Shown here piece after piece: positions 1 through 10,651 of a DNA stretch of 64,000 nucleotides. The stretch comes from Immersiella caudata. Its lineage: Eukaryota > Ascomycota > Sordariomycetes > Sordariales > Lasiosphaeriaceae. Each line of letters starts with the position of its first letter. Positions within the stretch are counted from its first letter, which is position 1. Location: positions 5,828,001-5,892,000 of the forward strand of contig JAULSU010000001.1 of the NCBI GenBank assembly GCA_030512335.1, in the 5' to 3' direction. The notes beneath the pieces are model-generated. The model was not told where the DNA came from, made no database searches, and worked only from the letters and a program-made list of their open reading frames with translations. Position numbers and translations under genes: made by a program.

Positions 1-489
1 CTGTGCGCGCAGCGCGGCATTCCGCTCGTGTTCTTGCAAAACATCAGCGGTTTCATGGTCGGCGCCGACGCCGAACGCGAGGGAATCGCCAAGAACGGAG
101 CAAAGCTGGTGACAGCGGTGGCGTGTGCCGATGTGCCCAAGTTCACCGTGGTCGTGGGTGGCAGCTACGGAGCAGGCAATTACGGCATGTGCGGGCGCGC
201 ATACAGCCCGAGGTTCTTGTGGATGTGGCCGAACGCGCGGATCGGCGTCATGGGTGGTGAGCAGCTTGCGGCGGTGATGGAGACGGTGGGGAAGACCGCA
301 GACCCGGCACTCAAGGAGAGGATCGAGCGGGAGAGCGAGGCGGTGTATTCCAGCGCCAGGCTGTGGGACGACGGCGTGATTCCTCCTGAGCACACGAGGA
401 GGTATCTCGGCCTGGGGCTGAGGGCGGCGCTTGGGGGACGGAACGAAGTAACGCCTGGCGGGACAAAGTTTGGTGTTTTCCGAATGTGA
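1..489 (+). CDS. mccB: Methylcrotonoyl-CoA carboxylase beta subunit, 3' part
   Basis: Frame 1 is open from the first base to the stop at 487-489, giving the last 162 residues; the 5' part lies outside the window. The segment carries the C-terminal carboxyltransferase half typical of MCC beta and propionyl-CoA carboxylase beta: ISGFMVG near the start, the glycine-rich GGSYGAGNYGM stretch, AYSPRFLWMWPNARIGVMGG and a C-terminal DDGVIPPEHTR. In the family this half forms the biotin-dependent transcarboxylation site that moves CO2 from carboxybiotin to 3-methylcrotonyl-CoA during mitochondrial leucine breakdown. The end SARLWDDGVIPPEHTRRYLGL is closer to MCC than to PCC. No intron is seen in this part. 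The neighbouring SDR is on the same strand but over 800 bp away, so there is no sign of a leucine-degradation cluster here. Confidence 0.95.
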   Translation: MCAQRGIPLVFLQNISGFMVGADAEREGIAKNGAKLVTAVACADVPKFTVVVGGSYGAGNYGMCGRAYSPRFLWMWPNARIGVMGGEQLAAVMETVGKTADPALKERIERESEAVYSSARLWDDGVIPPEHTRRYLGLGLRAALGGRNEVTPGGTKFGVFRM

Positions 490-1336
490 GTGGAGTTGGG
501 ATTTCAGTGTCTATAGCAAGCAAGCAAGCGTGCGATCTGGGTAGTAGTCGGGCAAACGGTGCTGGTCCGGCAAGGCGTTAGGTTTTCGTTCTAGCATAGG
601 AGCCATTACAATGCATCTGAGGGCGCCATCAGTACGCTTGACAAGTGGCTACGGGCGCCATATTAGAGCATGCAACGGGATCATGTGGTGTTTCTCCAGA
701 TGCAGACCGCAGAGTGCGGCTCAGGGGTCTCGGACGGGGAACGACGAGTGGTGGGTATGGAAAACTGGAACAGAATGCGGTATGCGACGTCGTGGTGTCA
801 CTACTCAGGGACGATCATCTCGGCTCTGGATGCCGATGTCATTTTAGACATTTGGGTTCTTTACCGTTGCGAATTTCACACAAAGCCGGCGAGGTCTACA
901 GTACATTCGAGACAGATAAGGTACAGTCCCGAAACGGTCATACGAAGGGCTAGACCGTTGGCTAATTCGGGTGATGCAGTGAGAGCGGAGGACGCAGCAG
1001 ACCAGGTGACCCCTCACGCAGCTTCCCCCTGTTTACTTCTTACCCCATTCCAAGGACTTATAAGCTACCCCACCCCCGCACAGGTCTACAGTAGTAACTG
1101 CGACCCGGATTATGAACTTCTGAACAACAGAAGGTACTCTGATCTCTCTCCCCTTGCAGAATTCACGAGATCGAATTCGGCTAACACAAGGTCTGTTGGT
1201 TTTTACAATATCTCCCGCTGTCATTGCAACGATCACCACGTTGGAATTGGCATCGCAGTTCAAATTGTCATACTCACCAGGCATGCCTTCGTCCAGCACT
1301 TCACCAAACATCCGGCATCGCCAGCAACCCCTAAAC
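490..1336. other. Intergenic: MCC-beta 3' UTR and SDR promoter
   Basis: No gene recognised. A short AGCA/CAAG-type repeat lies near 507-524. The ORF covering 670-1581 in another frame has no family features and overlaps the spliced SDR gene. The region before 1337 is pyrimidine-rich, as expected of a fungal leader. Confidence 0.5.
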
Positions 1337-3022
1337 ATGATCTCACTGCGGGCTTTCACTCCAATTCGCCTCAGACGGCCAGTAGAGGCCATCGCCCTGC
1401 TACCCGTCCCCTTGCTCACCCAACAGTCTCGACCCATCCACACCACACACGCCCACCTCTTCCAATACACACCCCCAAAGAGGAACAAGAACAAGCCCAC
1501 GGAGAAGACGAACCTCACGGACAAGAAGCCCAAGGAGAAGACAAAGCCCACACCCGGAGGCTCCTACGCCCGCACAGATGACGCCATTGCGGTCGAGTAC
1601 CCCGAATCAGGGGACCTCCCTTCCTCGCGGCTGGTTTCCGGCACAGGCCGGGCGGGCGCGAATGTGTTTCCTACCTTGGCGACGTTTTCGCTACAGGGGA
1701 AGGTTGGCGTGGTGACAGGAGGTGCAAGAGGTTTGGGATTAGTTATGGGGCAAGGGATGTGGGTTTCTCTTTGCTCTGCTGGCGTTGATGATGGTCTGGG
1801 GATGTAGATGATATGGGCATACTGTGATGAGCGTTGGCTGACGGAGGATAGGGTCATTTCGGGGGCGGAGTTGGCGATTGTTGATTTGAACAGTGCGTTA
1901 TTCTTATTGGGAGTGTAATGAAGGGAAGAGAAAGTAGCTGACCGCAAGCAGAGGAGGAGGCGGAAAAGCAAGCAAAGCTGATTGTCGAGACCTTCAAGAG
2001 GGAGTACCCGGGCGCGAAAAAGTACGATCACCGCCGATACGGACTTATGTTGGGAGGCTCGCTGATCGGTTGACTTGACTTGTTTGCGTACAGGTTGCCC
2101 AAAGTCACGGCCCATTATGCTGATGTCTCGGATCCGGAATCTGTCGACTCGTGTATTGCCGAGATCATCAGCGCCCACGGGAAGATCGACAACCTCGTGA
2201 CCTCGGCAGGCTTCACCGAAAACTTCGAAGCCATCAAGTACCCGATTGATAGGATGCGCAAGCTTTGGGGGGTGAATGTTGATGGGACGTACCTGTTTGC
2301 AACGGCCGTGGCCAGGCACCTGGTGGGTTTGCCTCCTCCCCCCTTTTCAATGTTTGTTGTTTGGCACGCTGCTGACCCTGGCTGCCTTGTCTATCAGATG
2401 GACCGTGGGTCAAAGGGCAGCATGGTATTCATCGGCTCCATGAGTGGAAGTATCGTGAATGTCCCTCAACCACAAGCGTAGGACTCCTGGTCCTCACATT
2501 GTTTTGCACCATGCTCAGGGGACAAGCTGAACTGACATCCTATGGGAAGACCTTACAACGCCGCAAAGGCTGCCGTTAGACATTTGGCTGCGAGCCTTAG
2601 CGTAGAATGGTCGAAGGCAGGAATCCGTGTCAACTGCATCTCGCCGGGTTACATGCTCACCGCTCTGTAAGTGTCTCCTCAGGAGTCACTTCCCCTTATC
2701 CTGCTCGTTTGGGGGGCTTGACACCCACTAGGGCATCTCAGCGCAAAATTTGCGTCCGGGTTTCTTTCCGACCACCCAGAGACGGACACAACTGTTATTA
2801 CAACGTCATGGTGGTGTGCTAACACACCCCTTTCTGCACAGAACCCAAAAAATCCTCGATGACAACCCGGAGCTCAAGAAGCAATGGACGTCATTGATCC
2901 CCCAGGGCCACATGGGCAACCCTCCAGACTTGATGGGGCCAGTGGTATTCCTGCTCTCCGACGCCAGCGGCTATGTCACGGGGGCCGACCTCCGCGTTGA
3001 CGGTGGCTATACTGTGACGTGA
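1337..3022 (+). CDS. D-arabinitol 2-dehydrogenase-like short-chain dehydrogenase, seven exons
   Basis: Exons by splice signals and frame: 1337-1758, 1852-1892, 1949-2021, 2094-2322, 2398-2477, 2550-2666, 2842-3022, giving 380 residues. The joined frame has a basic, Ser/Thr-rich N-terminus of about 110 residues (RAFTPIRLRRPVEA...) that looks like a mitochondrial presequence plus a linker. It is followed by a classical SDR fold: TGGARGLG cofactor loop, the acidic AIVDLN strand end, a VTSAG strand, a Ser in GSMSGSIV, the catalytic YNAAK and the C-terminal GADLRVDGGYTVT. The NVPQPQ(A)PYNAAK region is characteristic of fungal D-arabinitol/sorbitol/mannitol-type polyol dehydrogenases, so an NAD(P)(H)-dependent polyol/ketose conversion is likely; the exact substrate is inference. 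Exon 3 could start three bases later (CAG acceptor), changing one residue. Two introns interrupt the Rossmann motif, so single-frame ORF calling would miss the gene. Confidence 0.85.
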
Positions 3023-6000
3023 TGGAGCACGATGGTACGGAGTAGCAAGACATTTTCAATGAAGCCCAACAGTGCCAGCGATGAATCAGACACAACCAAG
3101 AATGGGAATCATATCAATACTGCCTGTTGGGGAGAAGACAACTCTTGCTTTTTCGGATGGCGACTGTGTTTCAGGGATTGGACCCAAACTTGGCTTCCGA
3201 GGGCTGCCTAGCCACACCGCTCTTCTGTCCTAGACATTCCCAAAAAATGCACCTTGTTAGCTTGGGGCTTTTACGTGTGATGTAGATATTCGACACACCG
3301 TCTTGCCCCGTCGTCACTACGAATCACATCGCAGCCGAGCGGGACGGGCCCGTCCAGCATCCCGGCCGTACACTGATCCCCAAATGCTGATACGTGCATC
3401 ATGCCATGTACGACCGTACTGATTAGGTATCCAGTCAATGGCAGTTCAAATGCGACAGCTTGGGCGCCGTCACGGCCCTGAAACCGGCGAGAGTTGTGAC
3501 AGTTCAGTTTGCACCACTCCACCCTCTCCCACGACGGGAGCAGTTGACATGACCCGACAGCTAAGAAGTCCCCAGTCTTGTCCCATAGCCGAAGGGGGGG
3601 GGGCAGAGAAGAGGTAGATTGGACAGGGTTGAAACGAGATCAAAAAGAAAAGCAAGTGCAGTAGCCCCGTGTGATGATGTGATGCGAGTGCCACTTTAAC
3701 TGTAAGGCTGAGGGGGCAATTTGCAGTGGCGACGTGGGTGGTTTGAGATACACGTCGCGATATAATGTGTATTCTTGGATAGTTTTTTTTTTCTTGTATC
3801 TCTTTTCTTTTGCGGGTAATCAGGGAGAAAAATAAGAAATAATGTGAGATGTGATCGGTGGTTGAGATTGTCTGAAAGGGGTAATGAGCTCGTCGTGTTC
3901 TCTCGAACTGTTTGCTTCTAGAGGATAATGGTACAATAACCCTTGGCTCTTTACGAGAATACGGCGTTAAATCATATCCGAGCTGGACTGTGATGGCGTT
4001 CAGCGCGTCGCGGGCAATGCCTGTCGGCTTCAGGGTACGCTGCCTGAGGCGCACGAACTCAAACAAGTGACAGATCAAGTGATTTCTCTATAGACAAGTT
4101 TTGACGGGGCGTGTTTGTAACGGAGAGTGGTCCGCTAGTCGGTCTTGGAGATGCCCCCAGATAGGGCTGGACCAGGCAGGAACGAAGATCAGCTTGCTTC
4201 GGGGGGTACCCCTCCTTGCTTTCAATGCCCCCGTCTAGAGCCAGCTATTGCATCTCACGGCTGCTGGGTTTACGTCCTGGCTGTCTTGTCGAGAGCGATG
4301 ATTACTGTGGATTTTCAAAAAAGCTCAGGGCCAATGGATTTCGGGAAGCTCGACCGCTGTCCGTGATCACACGACCCAAACGTTTGACGTCCCCGCAACG
4401 GCAGATTCGAAAAACAGTCAACAGCGTCTCATCACTGGGCTAATCACTGAGCTGTCTGACCACTCGAGGGCTCACTTTACGTATCGCGAACCAGACGAAG
4501 CCAAAACCAAGGGCCAGGATTGGTCAATGGTGGGACATGACTGCTCCGTACGGTTACTGCGGTGGGATTTCCGGATGTGGTTGCAAGGGGGTGCATCACC
4601 GACGTGGGGAGCGCCGGGGCTCTGCCCTCTTTCCGTCTTGGAGTTTGCTGCTCCCGCCAGGAGCGGTGAGGTAGGCTGGCCGGCCACGAGGTCTTGGCTC
4701 ATGGCCCATGGCCGCCCCGCTGGAGCCGTGTTGATGGTATCCGTAACCCGGTTGCGAATCCGATGCTAGCGGTCCAGGTGTCGGTTGGCGATCCTGGGGA
4801 TTCGAGAAACTGCAAGAGGGATCCGACGCCTGAACAGGCTTTCGAGGAGCGGCTTGGTCCGACACAGCGTGCAGGGCAGTTGATTCCCGTGATGGGGGCG
4901 GCATCACGTCACGAGCTAGCGTTGAAATAGCCGGCTAATTTAGCGAGGCGCCCAGCCTTTCGTCGTACCCCCGTGCTGCCGTCGGCCAGAGGCGGCTCAC
5001 CAGCCGGTGGCATTTGATTGTTATCATCCAGTGGCTTGCCTCCCGTCCATGTTCAGTCAGAAGTCAGAGGTCAGTGGCCAGTGCCAGTCGGTGGTTGAAC
5101 AGGAGCCAGCGGGGCTCCAACAGTTGGTTCCAGACTTCCAGGGTCGTTAGAGAGCGGATCAGCAACGAACGACGACGTCAGCAGTGCCCAGGTGGTTGCC
5201 GCTGCGTGTAACCCCGCGGGCCTCCTAGCTGAGCTCGTAATGAGGCGGGCTCGAGCCCGGGTCACTCCAGGAGCTGAGTCGAGTTGCACGGCCGCGCGAC
5301 CAGCCCCGGACTCCTTCCACCCCCCGCAGCCTCCCGGCGAGCGGATCTGGAGACAGGGTTTGTCGGTCTTGGAGAAGGATGGCTGAGTCTTTCGTAACAC
5401 CTCGGACCGCTGGAAAAGCCCACGTGTCGTTGGTTCTCGGCGGATGAGGTTTGTCACACTTTTTTTTTTTTTTTCGTTCTCCAACCAGGCGGTGGACGCC
5501 AGAGGGGCCAGCTCTTATCTCCAACCTGAGACTCAGGCGGTCAACAAGCCCACCTGCCCTGGCGCCGGAGCAGTAATTGGCTCCATCAGAACTGGGGCAT
5601 TGGGTCGCCAACGACACCTGCCCTCTTCGGACCGCGTATTGGTGATTTGTGCTCTCCCATTTCTGTGACGTGATGCTGCGCCGAACGGCGCAAAGACGTG
5701 CACTTTGTCAATGCTCAACACCCCGTTGTCCGTTGTTGTTCGGCGGGCGGGTGGCAGGAGTGGAAGTGCTGCGTAAGAACCCCGCAGCGCGCCTGCCCCA
5801 TGTCCCTGCGCTGGGCCTGGGCCTTGGCCTGGTTTGGGGCAAGTGCCGCCCGTCAAAAGCTGTTCGAAATTGGGAAAATCTGGAGAACTCTGCTGGGGCT
5901 AATACCCCTTTAGGTATCATTAGTCACCTGTTGGCACTGTCCCTGCTGCTAGCCTGGTACCCAGCTTAGCTACTGACCACGGACGGGGAACTGAACCGTT

Positions 6001-7005
6001 GGTGGTTCTTTTCCTCGCACATTCCCTTTTTTTTTTTTTTAATTTTCCTTTTCAATCTCATAATTGCTTTTCCTCTCGTTTTTAGACGACTATTGTATCC
6101 ATTCGCCCCAGAGGAACGGGGCCGGACTTATGTTGATGTTCATCTCAGCTTGTTCGACGGTTCGGGACCAAGCCGCTCAACGAACTACTCACCACACCGC
6201 ACCTGTCTTCTTCTAGCCAGTTTCCAGTCGCTACCTTTACTTACTCATCTGGATCTTGAACTGCCGAGCCAGAACCACGATTTGCCGTCGTCGACTTTGT
6301 GTTCGGCCGCAGTTTGCGTCGCCTCGAACCAAAAGAATCGTTTAAAAGGCCTTCCCTAGCTTAGTCGTCGCTTGCTCCAGGACCGTGCCTCTTCAGGAGC
6401 CACAGCCAAAGTCCATTTGGCCGGCCCACCTTGAGAGCAACACCTCAGGGGGTTTTGCCTCTGCACGGTACGTGATGTTCATGGTGCTACAGTACTCTAC
6501 AAACCGGCGGCCTCCTCGAGAGGGTGTCAAACAACATGCGCGCCCAAAGTCTCCAACATAGCTGCCTTGGCGAGTTTATACTAGCCCCTAAGCTTGCATC
6601 CCACCATCTCTTGCGCTGTCTATGTATAGCCCCTTCATGTTTGCTTCACGTGGAACACATGGGAAGACTTGACTCCCTGGTGTCAGTTACACCCCGAGGG
6701 AGTCGTTCGACTTGGCTCCTTGGTCATTGGTTTGAGGAGGTGCACGGTTGTGAACGACTCTAACATCTTCTGCCTAGATACCCCTGGGTCCTTTTTGCGC
6801 AAGACTGCCCAAGACTTCCCAGCCGTTTTTTGCCTCGCGCTCGACAAAGCACATGGCTCCGGCGCAGTAGCATCGAGGAGACATCACTTGTTCGAGACAG
6901 GCGGATCGCCTCGTCGCGAGCGATGCTCGGAAAATCCCATCCAAGTCCCCGCCGCCTCAAGACCAAGCTCGCGATCTCCCGCGCGCTTGGTGTCTAAATC
7001 TCGAC
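3023..7005. other. Four-kilobase gene-poor region and long leader of the AreA-domain gene
   Basis: No protein-coding gene recognised on either strand: the ORFs are short, overlap on both strands and show no family motif. A nine-G run lies near 3596-3604. Long T and CT tracts lie near 3783-3792, 5459-5474 and 6025-6080. The last of these resembles a fungal core promoter or leader, so transcription of the gene at 7006 may begin around 6.1 kb with a long 5' UTR. An unrecognised noncoding RNA cannot be excluded. Confidence 0.5.
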
Positions 7006-8753
7006 ATGGCCATGATTCTGCCAAAGGGCATGCTCGAAAACACCCGTGAGATCTACGCAGAGGTTGCCAGTTATTCAGTTGTCCCTCCAGAGAAGATCTG
7101 GCAGTACTGGAATGGTAAGTAAAGGGGATATCTCAACCGCTTGCTTGGCCGCGTAGACTGATCCGCCAACCAGTCTACACAACCACTTTTCGAAGACTAC
7201 GTGACCCTACCGCCTACCGCCTCGAGAACTTTTGGTGGCATGTCTGGGGCAGTGACATGCGTTATCTCAGCGGCCCGGAACTTGCGCGGCTCTTTGAGGA
7301 GTTTGCTACTGGCCCGACATTTGTGCCACTTAAGGGTCCTGCGAACAGATATGAAGGACCACCGGTGAGGGTTCATCGCCTCTTTGCCTATTCTTTTGTT
7401 GCTGACAACGTCAAGACGCCCAGGTTCGACCAACAGGGCCCTAGGGCCAAAGCTGAGGCTGCCTCGAGCCACGATCAAGGGCACGACTCCAGCTCATCTA
7501 AATCGAACGCGAAATTTCCCACCCCATCTTCTTCGAGACCTCCCCCAAGGCATCCAATCTTGAAAAAGTCTAGGGGCCCTTCAGCTTCTGGCCCACGACC
7601 AACTGCTCGCTTTGTATCTCCGGCTGGTTCAGATGACGAAGATATCAAAGAGGGTGAGGTGTCATCTGGCAGTACGGCAGTCTCTTCCGACATGCCACCA
7701 CCGCCGATTCCGGAAACCCGGGCTGAGGAGGAGTTGGCGATAGCGCCAGAAACCTCAACTCCGAAAGCGACGGCAAAGATGCCGCCTCCTCCATTACCGC
7801 CGTCGATAAAGCGAGAGAAAGAGGCTAATGCGACGCCGCCCCGAACAGGTATGCGGCGGCCGCCGATCTCGTCTGGAAAAGGAGAGAGGGGCGCAACGCC
7901 AACCCGGAAGATTGTAGCTTCGACGGCCGCATCTAAGCGTAGACCCGTGATACCACGTCGGGCAAGCTCACAATCTTCGGCAGGCTCTGACACGGGGTCA
8001 CGCGAGGCTTCTTCAACTCTAACAGCTGCAGCGAGGCAGAGACTGAATTCCGGAGCTGGGCGCGCGAGTTCTCACGAGAGCGGGGCCTCTTCATCGTCAC
8101 AGACCAGCCAATCCTCGGGCCTAACCATGAAGGCACTCGGGAAAAGACCCGCAAAGGTTCCAAGACAGCGATCTACTCCCCGAAGCGTCCCGGTGCAAGG
8201 GGACAAGGAGCAAGAGCGACCTGTGATTGTGCACCAAACACCAGGAGTTGTACCCCCGCAGAGAAGGTCGACATGGGACACGACGGTGACACCCGAACGA
8301 ACTCCAGGGCGGGTCGGGGGAACCCGGCGGCCTCCCCCTCCCGGGCCTCCCCCTCCGGTGGCGGGATTTGTGGTGGATCAAGGAAGCGAGAATCGAACAG
8401 CTTCGATGGCACGCCCAAGGTCTAACATGGAGGGTTCACGCATGTTGCGGGAGCCAAGCGCCGCCCGTCTTCCTCTTGTTGCGACGACGGTGGCTGCGAC
8501 AACGGTGGTTGCGACTACGACGGCTACCGCTCAGGGGCAGTTCGATTCGGAGAGCGTCGCGCCTACATCGACGATTCTCGAGGCCCGAGACATTCCCGAC
8601 GAACTAGTGTTGCCTTCGCGACCATCAGCCTCGGCACTGCTCGACTTGCATTTTACGCCGACACCACCCAACCCGGCACCGCCAATACCTTTTGGACGAT
8701 CCAAGAGCCAGCTAACATTGCTATTGGAGCGAGAAAGGGCGCGCAAAGGCTAA
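7006..8753 (+). CDS. AreA-domain (DUF1752-like) protein without GATA zinc finger
   Basis: Two exons, 7006-7114 and 7174-8753, give 562 residues; the intron has GTAAGT and CCAACCAG ends. Residues about 38-80 (FRRLRDPTAYRLENFWWHVW, then YLSGPELARLFEEF) match the short Trp-rich domain found near the N-terminus of fungal AreA-type nitrogen regulators and in many fungal proteins that otherwise lack GATA fingers. The rest is Ser/Pro/Arg-rich and probably disordered, with a PPPPGPPPP run and basic patches. The end, GRSKSQLTLLLERERARK, is a short conserved-looking helix. No CX2C-X17-20-CX2C finger is present, so direct GATA-factor DNA binding is not supported. Role unknown; a regulatory or scaffold function is inference. 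The start at 7006 is the first ATG in frame and sits just before the conserved domain; the ATG at 7012 is a close alternative. Confidence 0.8.
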
Positions 8754-10651
8754 GCCGAATATTCATGCACGGTTGTTTCCGCGTGGGGATACGGCTGCGG
8801 AAAGGACATGATGGAAAATGGTTTGAAGCACATGGAATCAAAGTACCTATACGGAGGTGTAACTCTCTGGAAGGGTTTTTTTATTTTATTTTATTTTATT
8901 TTTTTGACTTGATGACTTGCATAGCGTTGGTATTAAGAAACAAGGCACATTATACTGGTGCTCAACAGCATTCGGATGAGGAGAGCCATAGCGGCCACTG
9001 GACTTACAAGGGGTCAAAGCATGTAATTGTAATTGTTCGTGGTGAAATGAAATAACGAACGAATGGGACTTTCTAGGCTGCGTCAGCTCTTTGGTGATGG
9101 GATCCTCGGTGTGATGGAGATACCGGTCAGTTTCAGGGGCATTGGGCACGTTGACGGATTATCAGACCACCAACAGCACGCGGGTCATTTCCCCTCGCTA
9201 TTTTCGGATGGGGCACGGGTCAGTTGGGAGCGAGGCAAGGGAAGGGCAAGGGAAGGGCAAGGATCCCCGCATCCGCCCCGACGGATGGGAAGAGGTGAGA
9301 GGCATCTTCACCCCTGCCATGTGAACAAACTGAACAATTACTCAAGAAGCAAGGAGAAAGATAGACTCTAAGGGAGAAGCATGTGATGCAAGCAAGCCTT
9401 GATATCATCGCCGTATCAAGTAGGCAGGTAGATATCAAAGATTTTGTGTCTTACGAGAAAGAAATTGCGCCATCCTCGATGAGAATGGGCTTCTTCTTGC
9501 GAGTTAGGGTATTTTATGGATTTGCAGATGGCTCTTCCCCCACGCTCCGCGTCCCGGGTTTGTTCCCCCGCTGCGGGGGGGAAGGGGGTGAGGGGGAGGT
9601 TTGGGGTCACGGGCTGGATTTAGGAGGGTCTTGGCAGGGCGGCGGCGGCAGCCAATTGGGGGTGTGGGAGGGGAGAGTATTCCTAGGCGGCGTTGGGTTG
9701 GTTGGTTTTTGGGAAGAGGGCGGGAAGTGGGGGGGGGGAACTTGGGAGTGGGTAACGTGGTAGATAACGTTGATATCATGTGGTGGTAGGTGTGGAAGAG
9801 AAAAGGCACAGCAGGGAACTTTGTATGGATGGTGAAGTGTGGCGGTTGGAAGTACTTTTACGTGCCCAAAAATCCCATCATTTCTTTGTTTGCCATACCA
9901 GGTGGTTTGCGTCCCGCCCAGCCAAACCAGAGATGTCAGGGCTAATTTGCCTCTTCCGGACACCGAGCTTCCATCCTCGGGTGGGAACGTGCGGCACGGA
10001 GAGGACTTCCCGAATCCTGTGGGCGACCGAAGGAATTCAACAGAAACGAAACCTGGGTGGGAAGGAATGCACAGAGGATAGACGGCCGGACGGTACGGCA
10101 CGTGGATGCCGGCTTGTTGTGTTGCCGAGGCCGATATATTGCTGAACGTGTTCTGGAATCTTGCTAGAAGCTTAGATGGAAAGCTGTCGTGGGATGGGAT
10201 GCTTGCATGCATGGGGGTTGGAAAGGGGGTGTTGTAACCCGAACAACCCAGGACTAAACAAACTGAAATGGAGATGTGTTTCCATCCAGCCGTTTTTGAA
10301 GGAGAATAATGCTTACACTAGTTCGATCTACTTTTGAGTGTTGAATGCTAGATCTACTTTGCGGGAACAACGGTCAAAAGGGCAGGCACATGCGGTGTGA
10401 ATCAGTTGTCAGATGTGTCCTGCATCCTCATACGCTCCCCAGATCGGTAGAGCAAGTGGCATGATGTGGGACGCCGCTTTGGGAGGAGGCCACAGGAGTG
10501 GCCCTATCGATACGGCTTCGCAGAGAGCTGCAACCATCATACGAAGAGCACCAGATTCGTACAACCCACAGCTCCTCTCCCAGACCGTTCGGTATATTAT
10601 ACTTATACATTACGATCCCGTTACAACAAATCCTACACACGTTCATACACC
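8754..10651. other. Intergenic between convergent genes, G-rich
   Basis: 3' flanks of the AreA-domain gene and of MTC5. No gene recognised. A (TTTTA)n-like tract lies at 8877-8903. A GGGAAGGGCAA repeat lies near 9234-9262. A strongly G-rich plus strand covers about 9565-9745, with several runs of four or more G. ORFs of about 100-200 codons on both strands are low-complexity shadows of this bias. Confidence 0.5.

Noticed and set aside
670..1581. 303-codon plus-strand ORF upstream of the SDR
   Set aside because: No family features, and its end overlaps the first SDR exon in another frame.
3470..4078. 202-codon minus-strand ORF
   Set aside because: No recognisable motif and mixed low-complexity; no supporting splice or start context.
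9607..10212. 201-codon minus-strand ORF in the G-rich intergenic tract
   Set aside because: Pro-rich translation of the G-rich tract; low complexity and no domain.
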